A DNA stretch of 13,476 bases from Oscillospiraceae bacterium (lineage in GTDB: Bacteria > Bacillota > Clostridia > Saccharofermentanales > Saccharofermentanaceae): NCBI GenBank assembly GCA_902803695.1, contig CADCQX010000250.1:1-13476 (forward strand). The letters run 5' to 3'. Positions 6,714 through 13,476 of this stretch are shown piece after piece (position 1 is the first letter of the stretch; each line of letters opens with the position of its first letter). Below the pieces are notes generated by a model, which ran no database searches, had not been told where the DNA came from, and saw only the letters and a program-made list of their open reading frames with translations. A program made the position numbers and the translations under genes.

Positions 6714-9242
6714 ATGAATAAGATCAAGAGATCAGTATTGTTATTAGTTTCAGTATTCCTGATCGTGTACCTTGGAGGAAGTCTTACTGCCAACACGGTA
6801 AGAGCGGATACTCATACCTTCACTGACTATGCCAATGTCTCTATTTCGGAGATACTTAACGGAACAATAGACCTTAAGGCAAACCCTGATACGGAAGTAG
6901 CATATGGTGATGTTCTCAAATTTAAGATGTCGTGGACGATCGCAGACGGTACACCTATCGTAAAGAACGACGAGTACATCTACACGCTGCCGGACAAGAT
7001 AACGTTCACTAACTCATCCGGTACTCTGGATGATCTGGGAACTTATAAGATCGAAGGAAATACAATTACCATAATCTACACGGACGACGGTTTCTGCGGA
7101 GATAACACCAACCGTGTCGGTTCCCTCAAGTTCGAAGGAAGGATAAACGATGACGGAGACGGCGGACTTAAAAAGAAAGATATCCATGTTACTTTCCCTG
7201 TCGGAATCGATGTCACCTTCCACATGATCCCTCCTGCCAACAGTTCCACTATAGAGGTTTACAAGGAATTTAATGAAGATAACGGTTCATTAGAAGATCA
7301 TGATTACTTCTGCGATATCACGATCCTCTCAAAGGGCGCCAATACCAACGTAAAGATCGAAGATATGATGTGGCCGGGAATGTATCTTTATGAGTCACCT
7401 GTATTCTTATATCCTGATGGAACCCCTCTCGAAAACACACGTTATACGGATAATACTGAGGCACCTTCAACCGCCAACCGTGAGATCAAGGCAACCATCA
7501 ATTCTATGGGTGATAACGAGATGATAATCGTCAGATATAAAGTCAAAGTCATCGATGATATGTACAACTGGGATGATGCGAAAGCTTATGTATCCCAGTA
7601 TGATTGGCTGTATCCATACTCATACGGAGGAAATGTACCTAACAGAGTAACCGTATCGAGTGAACAATTCTCAGGAATGACTGCATGGGCTGATATCAGA
7701 ACACTCAAAGCCGTCATAGGAAAATGGGAGTCTCTTGATGATAACAATCATAAAGAGGGTCTTCTCGGATGGAGAGTCGTCATCTATGATATCAGCGCAT
7801 ACTCATATACTTCAGCATACATGATAGAGAAACTGCCGAAGAACAATTCCCTTGTCGAGTCTTCAGTCAAGGTTACCTGCGGCGGCACTGACATGACTGA
7901 TGCCATAAGCATAAACAAGACAACGACAGCATCCGACGAGGTCAGATTTGACTTTGACAGTTCGCTCCTGGATTATCTGAAGACCGACGGAAATGAAGCC
8001 GTTATCACATTCCAGACTAAGGTCGAAAAACAGGAAAGCACAACAGACCATTACTACAACTACGTATATATGTATTACGATAATACGGATGATCCGATCT
8101 GGACCGGTGCAGATGTTAACTACACCAAACCGGCGCCTGTAACCAAAGATGCATACTATACGGAAGCAACGGCTCCGTATGTAGATTATAAGATAGTGAT
8201 CAATCCTGCTTCCCTTGATCTGGTCGACGGTATTGATGAACTTACATTGACTGATGAAATGAGTTCGTCTTATGACCTTCTGACTTCATCAGTCACTATA
8301 AACGGAAGTCCCGCAACCGATTCCGAGTTCAAATATGATGTCGGATCCAGGACCATGACTTTTACATTGGTAGATGAGAAAGCTTATGTCATCGAATACA
8401 AAGCAGCGGTCAATCTCGTTCCGGGAAGCAAGCTCGACGAGAATAACAGCGGCAACACAGCCTATCTGACAGCTAACGGCTCTGAACTCGGTAACGGCGG
8501 AAGCATCCTGAAGTGCGACGTTTATGCCAGCGCCGGTTCATCCTCATCAGATCCGAATCTTTGCGTACTGAATATCATCAAGCATGTTGACGGAGATATA
8601 GCTGATACACTTTCGGGTGCGACGTTTACACTCACTTCAATGAATCTGAAATCATCCGGAGAAGTTACTTCAGTCAGCGACAAGGAAGCATCATCAGATT
8701 CAAACGGATATGTTACGTTTAAAAACATCTCCAGAGGAACTGTTTATATGCTTACCGAGACTATAGCTCCTGAAGGATATGATACAAATAAAGATCCTCA
8801 GTTCTATGTCTTCTCTACTTCCGGTGCTACTTATCCTTCTTCAGTCACTTACGACGGAACCGCATACACTCTGACAGTGATCGATTCAGGTAAGATCAGC
8901 TACGATCTGTACTATGGAAACGTTAAGGCAACTCCGACACCTGAACCGACAGATACACCTACGCCGACTCCGTCAGCTACACCTACCGAAGCAACACCGG
9001 ATGGTTCATCCGGAGGAGGATCGTCCGATAACAATGACAGCAAGCCGAGCGTAACGCCGACCACTACACCGACTGCAACTCCGGTCGCTACACCTGCTAC
9101 GAATAAGTCTTCAACTTCGACATCCGATAAGAAGACGACATCAACAGGTGAAGCTCCGTCAAACACGTCAGCCTTTGCCGTAGTCCTTATAGCATCATCC
9201 GCTGCACTTGCTGTATTTGGTGTAAGAAAGAGAAAACCTTAA
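6714..9242 (+). CDS. Cell-wall surface adhesin with SpaA/Cna-B domain and sortase-like tail
   Basis: 842-residue surface protein. A signal peptide (1-31, hydrophobic core LLLVSVFLIVYLGG, likely cut after VRA) leads into beta-rich, Asp/Thr/Tyr-rich modules (about 32-610) resembling the Ig-like and isopeptide-forming domains of Gram-positive adhesins. A SpaA/Cna-B domain spans about 618-715: LNIIKHVDG at its start supplies K623, and ETIAPEGY supplies E682, the expected isopeptide pair. The stalk (739-810) is rich in TPTP repeats with a Gly/Ser patch. The tail has TTSTGE (808-813) where LPxTG is expected, then a hydrophobic helix (about 819-837) and RKRKP. Sortase attachment is likely but the motif is degenerate. 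No sortase or pilin gene is adjacent. The ligand is unknown. It ends 5 bases before the convergent lipoprotein gene. Confidence 0.88.
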   Translation: MNKIKRSVLLLVSVFLIVYLGGSLTANTVRADTHTFTDYANVSISEILNGTIDLKANPDTEVAYGDVLKFKMSWTIADGTPIVKNDEYIYTLPDKITFTNSSGTLDDLGTYKIEGNTITIIYTDDGFCGDNTNRVGSLKFEGRINDDGDGGLKKKDIHVTFPVGIDVTFHMIPPANSSTIEVYKEFNEDNGSLEDHDYFCDITILSKGANTNVKIEDMMWPGMYLYESPVFLYPDGTPLENTRYTDNTEAPSTANREIKATINSMGDNEMIIVRYKVKVIDDMYNWDDAKAYVSQYDWLYPYSYGGNVPNRVTVSSEQFSGMTAWADIRTLKAVIGKWESLDDNNHKEGLLGWRVVIYDISAYSYTSAYMIEKLPKNNSLVESSVKVTCGGTDMTDAISINKTTTASDEVRFDFDSSLLDYLKTDGNEAVITFQTKVEKQESTTDHYYNYVYMYYDNTDDPIWTGADVNYTKPAPVTKDAYYTEATAPYVDYKIVINPASLDLVDGIDELTLTDEMSSSYDLLTSSVTINGSPATDSEFKYDVGSRTMTFTLVDEKAYVIEYKAAVNLVPGSKLDENNSGNTAYLTANGSELGNGGSILKCDVYASAGSSSSDPNLCVLNIIKHVDGDIADTLSGATFTLTSMNLKSSGEVTSVSDKEASSDSNGYVTFKNISRGTVYMLTETIAPEGYDTNKDPQFYVFSTSGATYPSSVTYDGTAYTLTVIDSGKISYDLYYGNVKATPTPEPTDTPTPTPSATPTEATPDGSSGGGSSDNNDSKPSVTPTTTPTATPVATPATNKSSTSTSDKKTTSTGEAPSNTSAFAVVLIASSAALAVFGVRKRKP

Positions 9243-9261
9243 AAGGATTAACCCTCTTTCT
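9225..9261. terminator. Weak inverted repeat spanning the convergent gene ends
   Basis: AGAAAGAG (9225-9232) is complementary to CTCTTTCT (9254-9261). It straddles the adhesin stop (9240-9242) and the end of the convergent lipoprotein gene (stop 9248-9250). Neither side has a clear T-run, so termination here is uncertain. I list it because only 5 bases separate the two genes and no better terminator exists. Confidence 0.25.
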
Positions 9262-10009
9262 CGATCAGATCTTCCGCTTCGCCCAAGATCTCGATCAGGA
9301 CTCCGTTATAAACGGGAGGGATAACATTACTTAACGTGTTATTACTCATTGGAAGATTTCTGACATCGATCTCTTCGTCGGTGGTGTCAGGTCCGATCTT
9401 ATTGGAATAATTATAGTTTCCGACTGTACGGATATATGATGCTTTACCGCCCCAGACATCGATCCAGAGGAACTCAACTTCAAATGTGAATTCGTAAGGG
9501 TCTTCGTGATACTGTGCTTCTTCTTTAGTCAGTTCGCGGAGATCCTTGCAGAATTCATTTATATTGTCGATCTCATCCTCGCTCAACCAGTTATAGGCTG
9601 CGATCGTAAATGAATCTATGCAGACCATATCAGGATCAGACTGTGCGCTTACTTCAAAACCGTGATCAGCGATCAGTTGCTCAACTCTTTCCCTGTAGAA
9701 TCCGTAAACCGATTCTTTATATGTGTTGTGATAATTAAACTTGCCTGTGTATCCGAAATTAGATCCGTCGATATTCACGGTATCGGCATTTGGTTCAACT
9801 TCGAAAGTAATATCCCTTACAGTTGATCTGAAGGTGTACTTATCACCTTCCTGACTTACAAGCTCGATTTCCTCAGGGATCATTTCCTTGACCTTGGCTA
9901 CAACGTCCTCTTTTGTCGGCGACTTCGGTTTTGTACAGCCTCCTATTCCCACTAGAACGGATAGACATAGTAATCCTGTAACGATCTTAGATAAAACTCT
10001 GTTTTTCAT
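9248..10009 (-). CDS. Secreted lipoprotein of unknown function
   Basis: 253 residues. The signal peptide MKNRVLSKIVTGLLCLSVLV ends in the lipobox IGGC, with lipidation expected on C25, so the protein should sit on the outer face of the membrane. The mature part is acidic and mixed alpha/beta. It opens with KEDVVAKVKEMIPEEIELVS, a helix-then-strand pattern seen in many small Firmicutes lipoproteins, then TFRSTVRDITFEVE, and contains aromatic-rich segments such as WIDVWGG and NYNYSN. No catalytic motif is visible and I cannot assign a family. AAAAGGG lies 9 bases before the start, and a TGTTATAAA extended -10 box (10047-10039) suggests its own promoter. It is otherwise the last gene of the minus-strand series from 11763. 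It is not similar by eye to the lipoprotein at 2393. Confidence 0.85.
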   Translation of the reverse strand: MKNRVLSKIVTGLLCLSVLVGIGGCTKPKSPTKEDVVAKVKEMIPEEIELVSQEGDKYTFRSTVRDITFEVEPNADTVNIDGSNFGYTGKFNYHNTYKESVYGFYRERVEQLIADHGFEVSAQSDPDMVCIDSFTIAAYNWLSEDEIDNINEFCKDLRELTKEEAQYHEDPYEFTFEVEFLWIDVWGGKASYIRTVGNYNYSNKIGPDTTDEEIDVRNLPMSNNTLSNVIPPVYNGVLIEILGEAEDLIEKEG

Positions 10010-10038
10010 TATGCTCTGCCCTTTTCCATTTTTTGTTA

Positions 10039-10047
10039 TTTATAACA
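10039..10047 (-). promoter_or_regulatory. Candidate extended -10 box ahead of the lipoprotein gene
   Basis: On the minus strand the bases read TGTTATAAA, a TGn-type extended -10. No clear -35 is present. Transcription would start near 10032 in an A-run, leaving a leader of about 22 bases with AAGGG. Flanking GCTCTG (10013-10018) and CAGAGC (10051-10056) are complementary but 32 bases apart. Confidence 0.35.
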
Positions 10048-10084
10048 GCACAGAGCCATTTTACCACCAATGTGCAAATTTACA

Positions 10085-11038
10085 CTATATCGACAGTTTA
10101 TTATGTATATGAAGCTGTCCGTCTTTTCGAGAAAAAATGAAGACATCCTTACAGAACAGTAGGAAAGGAGTATTCTTTCTGTTATCTTCGAAGATCCTCG
10201 TGCCCATCTTCATGAGGTTCTTGCAAAGTTTCTTATCGCTCGCTTTGGTGAAAAGGACCATATCCTTAGTCGGCGCAACGATCATAAGATCGTCTCCGAA
10301 TTTGTCCGCCAGTTCTTTCCACATCCCGTCATAACATAAAGACTCAGCTTCGAAATTACCTCCGCACAGAATACCGAATATTCCCTTTTCTTTCTCACAC
10401 TCCTCATATCTGTACTGAACATCTCTATTCAGATTCTCGAAAGCCTTGTCATACAGTTTTCTGGTATCAGTCCCCTCGGGGATCTTGTCATATGCCAGAT
10501 AAGAATATACACTCCCCGCATCTATGACCAGACAAATGATAAAACTGTCCATCACTCTCATCATCGGCATATCAGGATATTTCTCCTCTTCATTCATCGC
10601 CATGAGACTGACCTCTTCCGCAGGGTTCTTGGCCCAATTCTTACGAAGTCTCGGATATATCTTTTCCGGATCGAAAACATACTCATCACTGAACCCGTCT
10701 TCGAATCCGGTCTCACCCTCCGAATGAGTCCATTCCAGATCGCAGAAGTCTCCGTTATTCTTTATGTAATCCTTAAATCTGTTCAGAAAATCGATGCAAT
10801 ATTGACTATAGGAATACTGTGCCAAAATCCTTATCACACATCTTAATCCCGGACGCGCCTCTTCTGCCTGTCCGCTTAAGATATAACCCGAATAATCGTT
10901 GATCTTTTCCTGAAGCATCCTGGCATGAGAAACTCTCGTTGCAAAATCCCACTCGATATCATCGATAATGATCAAGACATATTTGTCTCCTTCGACACAT
11001 ACCAGATCCAGTACGTTTCTATCCCTTACAGTTGACAT
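10085..11038 (-). CDS. Uncharacterised protein resembling DUF6572 (N-term) plus DUF1444/YtpQ (C-term)
   Basis: 317 residues, soluble, no signal peptide. Residues 1-95 (DRNVLDLVCVEG, then IIIDDIEWD, then ARMLQEKINDYSGYILSG) resemble the DUF6572 pattern as I remember it: a VLDL strand, a D/W-containing strand, and a helix with LQEKINxY ending in SGQ. The last 85 residues (DDLMIVAPTKDMVLFTKASD, then a helix, then FLLFCKDVFIFSRKDGQLHI) resemble DUF1444-type proteins. Both assignments are from memory and tentative. The middle (about 105-215) is acidic with no motif I know. The start at 11038 is behind AAGGAGATA. The gene follows the histidine phosphatase by 32 bases and is probably co-transcribed with it. 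The pairing with a phosphatase gives no firm functional clue. Confidence 0.8.
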   Translation of the reverse strand: MSTVRDRNVLDLVCVEGDKYVLIIIDDIEWDFATRVSHARMLQEKINDYSGYILSGQAEEARPGLRCVIRILAQYSYSQYCIDFLNRFKDYIKNNGDFCDLEWTHSEGETGFEDGFSDEYVFDPEKIYPRLRKNWAKNPAEEVSLMAMNEEEKYPDMPMMRVMDSFIICLVIDAGSVYSYLAYDKIPEGTDTRKLYDKAFENLNRDVQYRYEECEKEKGIFGILCGGNFEAESLCYDGMWKELADKFGDDLMIVAPTKDMVLFTKASDKKLCKNLMKMGTRIFEDNRKNTPFLLFCKDVFIFSRKDGQLHIHNKLSI

Positions 11039-11070
11039 AAATGTATCTCCTTCCGTTATCCACTGTTCAA

Positions 11071-11763
11071 TTACTTATCAAATTTCAATCCTTCTTTTCT
11101 AACCTGTCCGAGATGACTCATGTCGTTAAAACATTCAAAGCGAGGCATAATAACATCACCGTTTTCGGCAGACATATTGACAACAGTTACCGAACAAACA
11201 CCAAACGGCATCGCGGTTAAGATGTAAGGCAAAGGCTGATTAAACAGATGTGCCAGTATGATCGCTCCTGTACCGCCATGAAAGACCACCGCGATAGTAT
11301 CATCACATTGTTCACTTAATCTGTATAACTTACCTTCACGCACCAACCCGTACTGTTTCAACAGTTCATCAAAAGGACCCGTGATCTTATCATAGTAGTC
11401 CATACAGATATTATTCTTAAAGTATGGATGCTCCATCCACTTTTCGTTTCCAATATATTCCGGATGTTCAGCCAGAAGTCTATATGCCAAAGTCCACGGA
11501 TGGCCATCAAACTCAAGTTCTTCACCATTCTTACTTCCCCAGTTGATCTCATGAAGGAAATCCAAAACCTTTACATCAACACCCTGTTCAACGGCTGTAT
11601 ACGATGCAGTTTCCTTGGCTCTTCCAAGAGGAGAGGAATATACTGCCTTTATGGTTTCTCCTTTAAGTTTCTTTCCGGTAGAGATTGCCTGGGATACTCC
11701 GTTTTCTGTCAGGCAATCATTAACATAATCAGGTTCTCCGTGTCTTACGAATACAATTCTCAT
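11071..11763 (-). CDS. Histidine phosphatase superfamily protein
   Basis: 230-residue soluble phosphatase of the phosphoglycerate mutase-like family, the second in this window. The phosphate-accepting histidine is H8 in FVRHGE (5-10). SSPLGRA (43-49) holds R48, HEINWG (71-76) the acidic residue E72, and H162 in VVFHGG the second catalytic histidine. LTENGVSQA (18-26) is typical of the family. It is longer than the usual 180-200 residues, with an insert after the HEINWG region (about 80-140, rich in aromatic and acidic residues) that probably forms the substrate cap. AAGGG lies 7 bases before the start. It is 32 bases upstream of the DUF6572-like gene. The substrate cannot be read from the sequence. 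The two phosphatases share only the family core, so a recent local duplication is unlikely. Confidence 0.9.
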   Translation of the reverse strand: MRIVFVRHGEPDYVNDCLTENGVSQAISTGKKLKGETIKAVYSSPLGRAKETASYTAVEQGVDVKVLDFLHEINWGSKNGEELEFDGHPWTLAYRLLAEHPEYIGNEKWMEHPYFKNNICMDYYDKITGPFDELLKQYGLVREGKLYRLSEQCDDTIAVVFHGGTGAIILAHLFNQPLPYILTAMPFGVCSVTVVNMSAENGDVIMPRFECFNDMSHLGQVRKEGLKFDK

Positions 11764-11810
11764 TTACATACCCTTCCCGCTTTTTCTATATATTAGATAA
11801 TACCAAAAAA

Positions 11811-12956
11811 TCAGCCGATATCCGAAAGGTCAGCATCAGGAAGGATAGTAAAACTATAGTCAGGATAAAGCTCTTCAGCATCTTTATAGAGGATCTCCAA
11901 TGCTTTTTTACGATGAATATTAAATGTGATCACAACATCAAACCTGGCGATCTTGTTTTCCGTATCAGCATAGAATCCGTGAGTTTGAAGTGCCCAGTCA
12001 TGAGCCAGGATCTTCTCACGGATAGCATCACGCATCTTAGCCGCTTCATCATCTGATGTATTGTATGAATATACACCGATACCTGTTAATGTGACTCCGC
12101 TCTTCGTGTAAACATTTTTCTCGATCCTTCTGGCAATCTGATCGACCTCATTGATACACATGTTATCAGGAAGTTCTATATGTACCGATCCGTAGTTCTT
12201 GTTAGGACCGTAGTTATAAAGAACAAGATCATAGGCTCCCATTACTTTCTCTTCCTCGCAGATAATAGCCTTGATCTTCTTTATCGTCTCAGCATCATCA
12301 CGTTTACCTATAAGATCATTTATGGTTTCCATGAGCATCTCAAGTCCGGCCTTTATGATCATGACAGAGATCAACACACCGACATAAGCTTCCAATGAAA
12401 GACCGAAAACAAGATAGATAATAGCCGAGATCAATACAGACAAAGAGATGATCGAATCAAAAAGAGCATCCGAACCCGATGCAACCAACGCACCGGAATT
12501 GACCTTCTTTCCCTGCTTCTTAACATATAATCCGAGTACCAGTTTAACAACGATCGCAACCGATATGATTACCAAAGAAACAGCCGTGTAGCTTGCTTCT
12601 TCAGGATGGATGATCTTTTTAACAGATTCCACCAAAGATGTAAGACCTGCATAAAGTACAAGCGCTGCAACTATAAGAGTACTTAAATATTCTATCCTTC
12701 CGTAACCCAGCGGATGTTTTCTATCCGGGGCCTTCGATCCGAGCTTGGCACCTATAATAGTTACCAATGACGATAAAGCATCCGACAAGTTCTTAACCGC
12801 ATCCAATATGATCGCAATTGAGTTCGACAGTAATCCTACGAACATCTTAAAAGCAACTAATAATACGTTTGTTACTATGCCGATTATACTGGTCCTTACT
12901 ATAGTCTTCTCACGCTTTTCAGCCTGAGTCTCTATCTTGATTCTTTCTTCGCTCAT
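11811..12956 (-). CDS. Cation diffusion facilitator (CDF) metal-ion efflux transporter
   Basis: 381-residue membrane transporter that exports divalent metals (Zn, Fe or Mn type) by proton exchange, working as a dimer. Six hydrophobic helices span about 20-215. Helix 2 carries D52-AVKN-LSD59, and helix 5 carries D163-ALF-D167, the expected metal positions. HPLGYGRIEY (81-90) is the conserved loop after helix 2. The cytoplasmic region (about 218-300) is the ferredoxin-like dimer domain with HIEL, and a further segment with HGFYAD and FDVVITFNI (about 326-347) makes the protein longer than the usual 300 residues, as in a common Firmicutes subgroup. The start at 12956 is preceded by GGAG 6 bases upstream; a TTG-initiated version at 12968 would use those bases as codons and is less likely. 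The exact metal is not predictable from these motifs. Confidence 0.93.
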   Translation of the reverse strand: MSEERIKIETQAEKREKTIVRTSIIGIVTNVLLVAFKMFVGLLSNSIAIILDAVKNLSDALSSLVTIIGAKLGSKAPDRKHPLGYGRIEYLSTLIVAALVLYAGLTSLVESVKKIIHPEEASYTAVSLVIISVAIVVKLVLGLYVKKQGKKVNSGALVASGSDALFDSIISLSVLISAIIYLVFGLSLEAYVGVLISVMIIKAGLEMLMETINDLIGKRDDAETIKKIKAIICEEEKVMGAYDLVLYNYGPNKNYGSVHIELPDNMCINEVDQIARRIEKNVYTKSGVTLTGIGVYSYNTSDDEAAKMRDAIREKILAHDWALQTHGFYADTENKIARFDVVITFNIHRKKALEILYKDAEELYPDYSFTILPDADLSDIG

Positions 12957-12988
12957 AACACACTCCAAGATTTTTATTTACGAAATAA

Positions 12989-13016
12989 AGAATACGCCAA
13001 TAATGGTTAAAATCAA
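12989..13016 (-). promoter_or_regulatory. Candidate promoter of the CDF transporter
   Basis: On the minus strand TTGATT (13016-13011) and TATTCT (12994-12989) are 16 bases apart, fair matches to a SigA promoter. It lies just downstream of the terminator at 13035-13062, which makes an independent start here sensible. No operator symmetry was seen next to it. Confidence 0.45.
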
Positions 13017-13034
13017 AGGCTAACAAAATAAATA

Positions 13035-13062
13035 GGACGCAGGACCATATGATCCTGCGTCC
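13035..13062 (-). terminator. Rho-independent terminator of the gene at the right edge
   Basis: GGACGCAGGA (13035-13044) pairs with TCCTGCGTCC (13053-13062) around an 8-base loop, a strong GC-rich 10-base stem. On the minus strand it is followed by TATTTATTTTGTT. It lies 36 bases after the stop of the minus-strand gene at 13099 and before the CDF promoter. A second small hairpin, CTGATC/GATCAG (13069-13074 and 13084-13089), sits between it and the stop codon. Confidence 0.85.
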
Positions 13063-13098
13063 ATAAGACTGATCACTTATTAAGATCAGATTAGCGCT

Positions 13099-13476
13099 TT
13101 AGGATGATGCTGCTGCTGAAGTTGCAGCTGCGGAAGCTGCAGCAACTGCTGCTGCCTCAGCAATAAGGATAGCTGTTATGATAGCATTGACAGCCAAAGC
13201 CGATGCATTGGAAGAACCGTTTGCATAAGCCTCAAGAACAAGTGCTGTCGCAACGAGGTTTCTGATCCTCTTGCCTGTTCCAACCGGACCCATTCCGCGG
13301 ATCGACTTGATCTCATCGCTTGTATTCTTGATCTCCTTAGCGATCCTCTTCTTATCCTTATCATCAACAAGCATTGCTACTGCTCCGATGATCGAATATG
13401 CATCAGAATCAAATCTGACACCTTCGGACTTAAGAAGATCTCTGGTAGCTCTGGTCTTCTCTGCTTTAACCTCAGC
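13099..13476 (-). CDS. Uncharacterised protein with alanine-rich C-terminus, 5' end cut by the window
   Basis: The reading frame is open to the right edge, so only the last 125 residues are seen and the true start lies outside the window. An internal ATG at 13374 is not a likely start: the upstream frame continues without a stop as a charged helix (KAEKTRATRDLLKSEG) and the segment FDSDAYSIIGAVA runs into it. Then come LVDDKDKKRIAKEIK and RIRNLVATALVLEAYANG. The end is hydrophobic and alanine-rich: ALAVNAIITAILIAEAAAV followed by about 15 Ala/Ser/Thr residues. The pattern recalls the C-terminal part of DUF4003-type Firmicutes proteins, but this is from memory and weak. The function is unknown. 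A strong terminator follows, so it ends its own transcription unit. Confidence 0.75.
   Translation of the reverse strand, partial: AEVKAEKTRATRDLLKSEGVRFDSDAYSIIGAVAMLVDDKDKKRIAKEIKNTSDEIKSIRGMGPVGTGKRIRNLVATALVLEAYANGSSNASALAVNAIITAILIAEAAAVAAASAAATSAAASS

Noticed and set aside
8930..9110. Low-complexity repeat like a CRISPR or satellite
   Set aside because: The repetition is explained by ACA-CCG type codons for a TPTP wall-spanning stalk. There are no regular spacers.
8912..9166. Minus-strand Val/Gly-rich frame opposite the adhesin stalk
   Set aside because: It is an antisense reading of the Thr/Pro repeat codons, so the apparent VGVGV repeats are an artefact.
10013..10056. GCTCTG/CAGAGC inverted repeat upstream of the second lipoprotein gene
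   Set aside because: The arms are only 6 bases and 32 bases apart, with no T-run. It is too weak to call a terminator or leader structure.
3134..11763. Two histidine phosphatases as a local duplication
   Set aside because: They share only the RHGE, SSPxGRA and second-histidine motifs, differ by 50 residues in length, and sit in unrelated gene contexts.
12957..12968. TTG start adding four residues to the CDF transporter
   Set aside because: Those bases contain the GGAG ribosome binding site for the ATG at 12956, which is the more natural start.
1..13476. High density of GATC sites on both strands
   Set aside because: This follows from frequent Asp GAT and Ile ATC codons and their complements. 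No clustering suggests a replication origin or phase-variable element.

Overview
The window looks like chromosomal DNA from a low-to-moderate GC Gram-positive anaerobe of the Clostridia, possibly a gut or rumen member near Lachnospiraceae or Oscillospiraceae. The basis is AGGAGG-type ribosome binding sites, lipobox-type lipoproteins, a cell-wall adhesin with a Pro/Thr stalk and a sortase-like tail, and gene families typical of Clostridia. The rank below class is a guess. I see no mobile element, CRISPR array, rRNA or tRNA. Thirteen genes are supported: eleven on the minus strand and two, both encoding exported proteins, on the plus strand.

Left part (1-3127). A tight minus-strand run encodes a KynB-like metal-dependent cyclase/hydrolase, a class C beta-lactamase-fold serine hydrolase, and an NAD-dependent epimerase cut by the window edge. 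A divergent plus-strand gene encodes a lipoprotein of unknown function. The 2274-2392 gap between them carries promoter-like sequences in both directions. A strong hairpin at 3091-3127 ends the lipoprotein gene and the convergent operon.

Central part (3134-6713). A compact minus-strand operon encodes a 52-residue single-pass membrane protein, an 887-residue fusion and a histidine phosphatase. The fusion joins an NCS1-type permease, a PlsC-type acyltransferase, a zinc ribbon and an unassigned tail. The small gene overlaps the fusion gene by ATGA, and the phosphatase ribosome binding site overlaps the fusion stop codon, so the three are probably made together. I consider this the most interesting locus here. 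Upstream lies a 210-base AT-rich divergent region with an 18-base perfect palindrome and nested inverted repeats that could form a pseudoknot in the adhesin leader.

Right part (6714-13476). The plus-strand adhesin has a signal peptide, beta-rich domains, a SpaA/Cna-B domain, a Thr/Pro stalk, a degenerate sortase signal, a membrane helix and a basic tail. It converges on a minus-strand series: a cation diffusion facilitator (upstream), a second histidine phosphatase, a protein resembling DUF6572 plus DUF1444, and a second unknown lipoprotein. A rho-independent terminator at 13035-13062 separates the transporter from a partial gene with an alanine-rich C-terminus that runs off the right edge.
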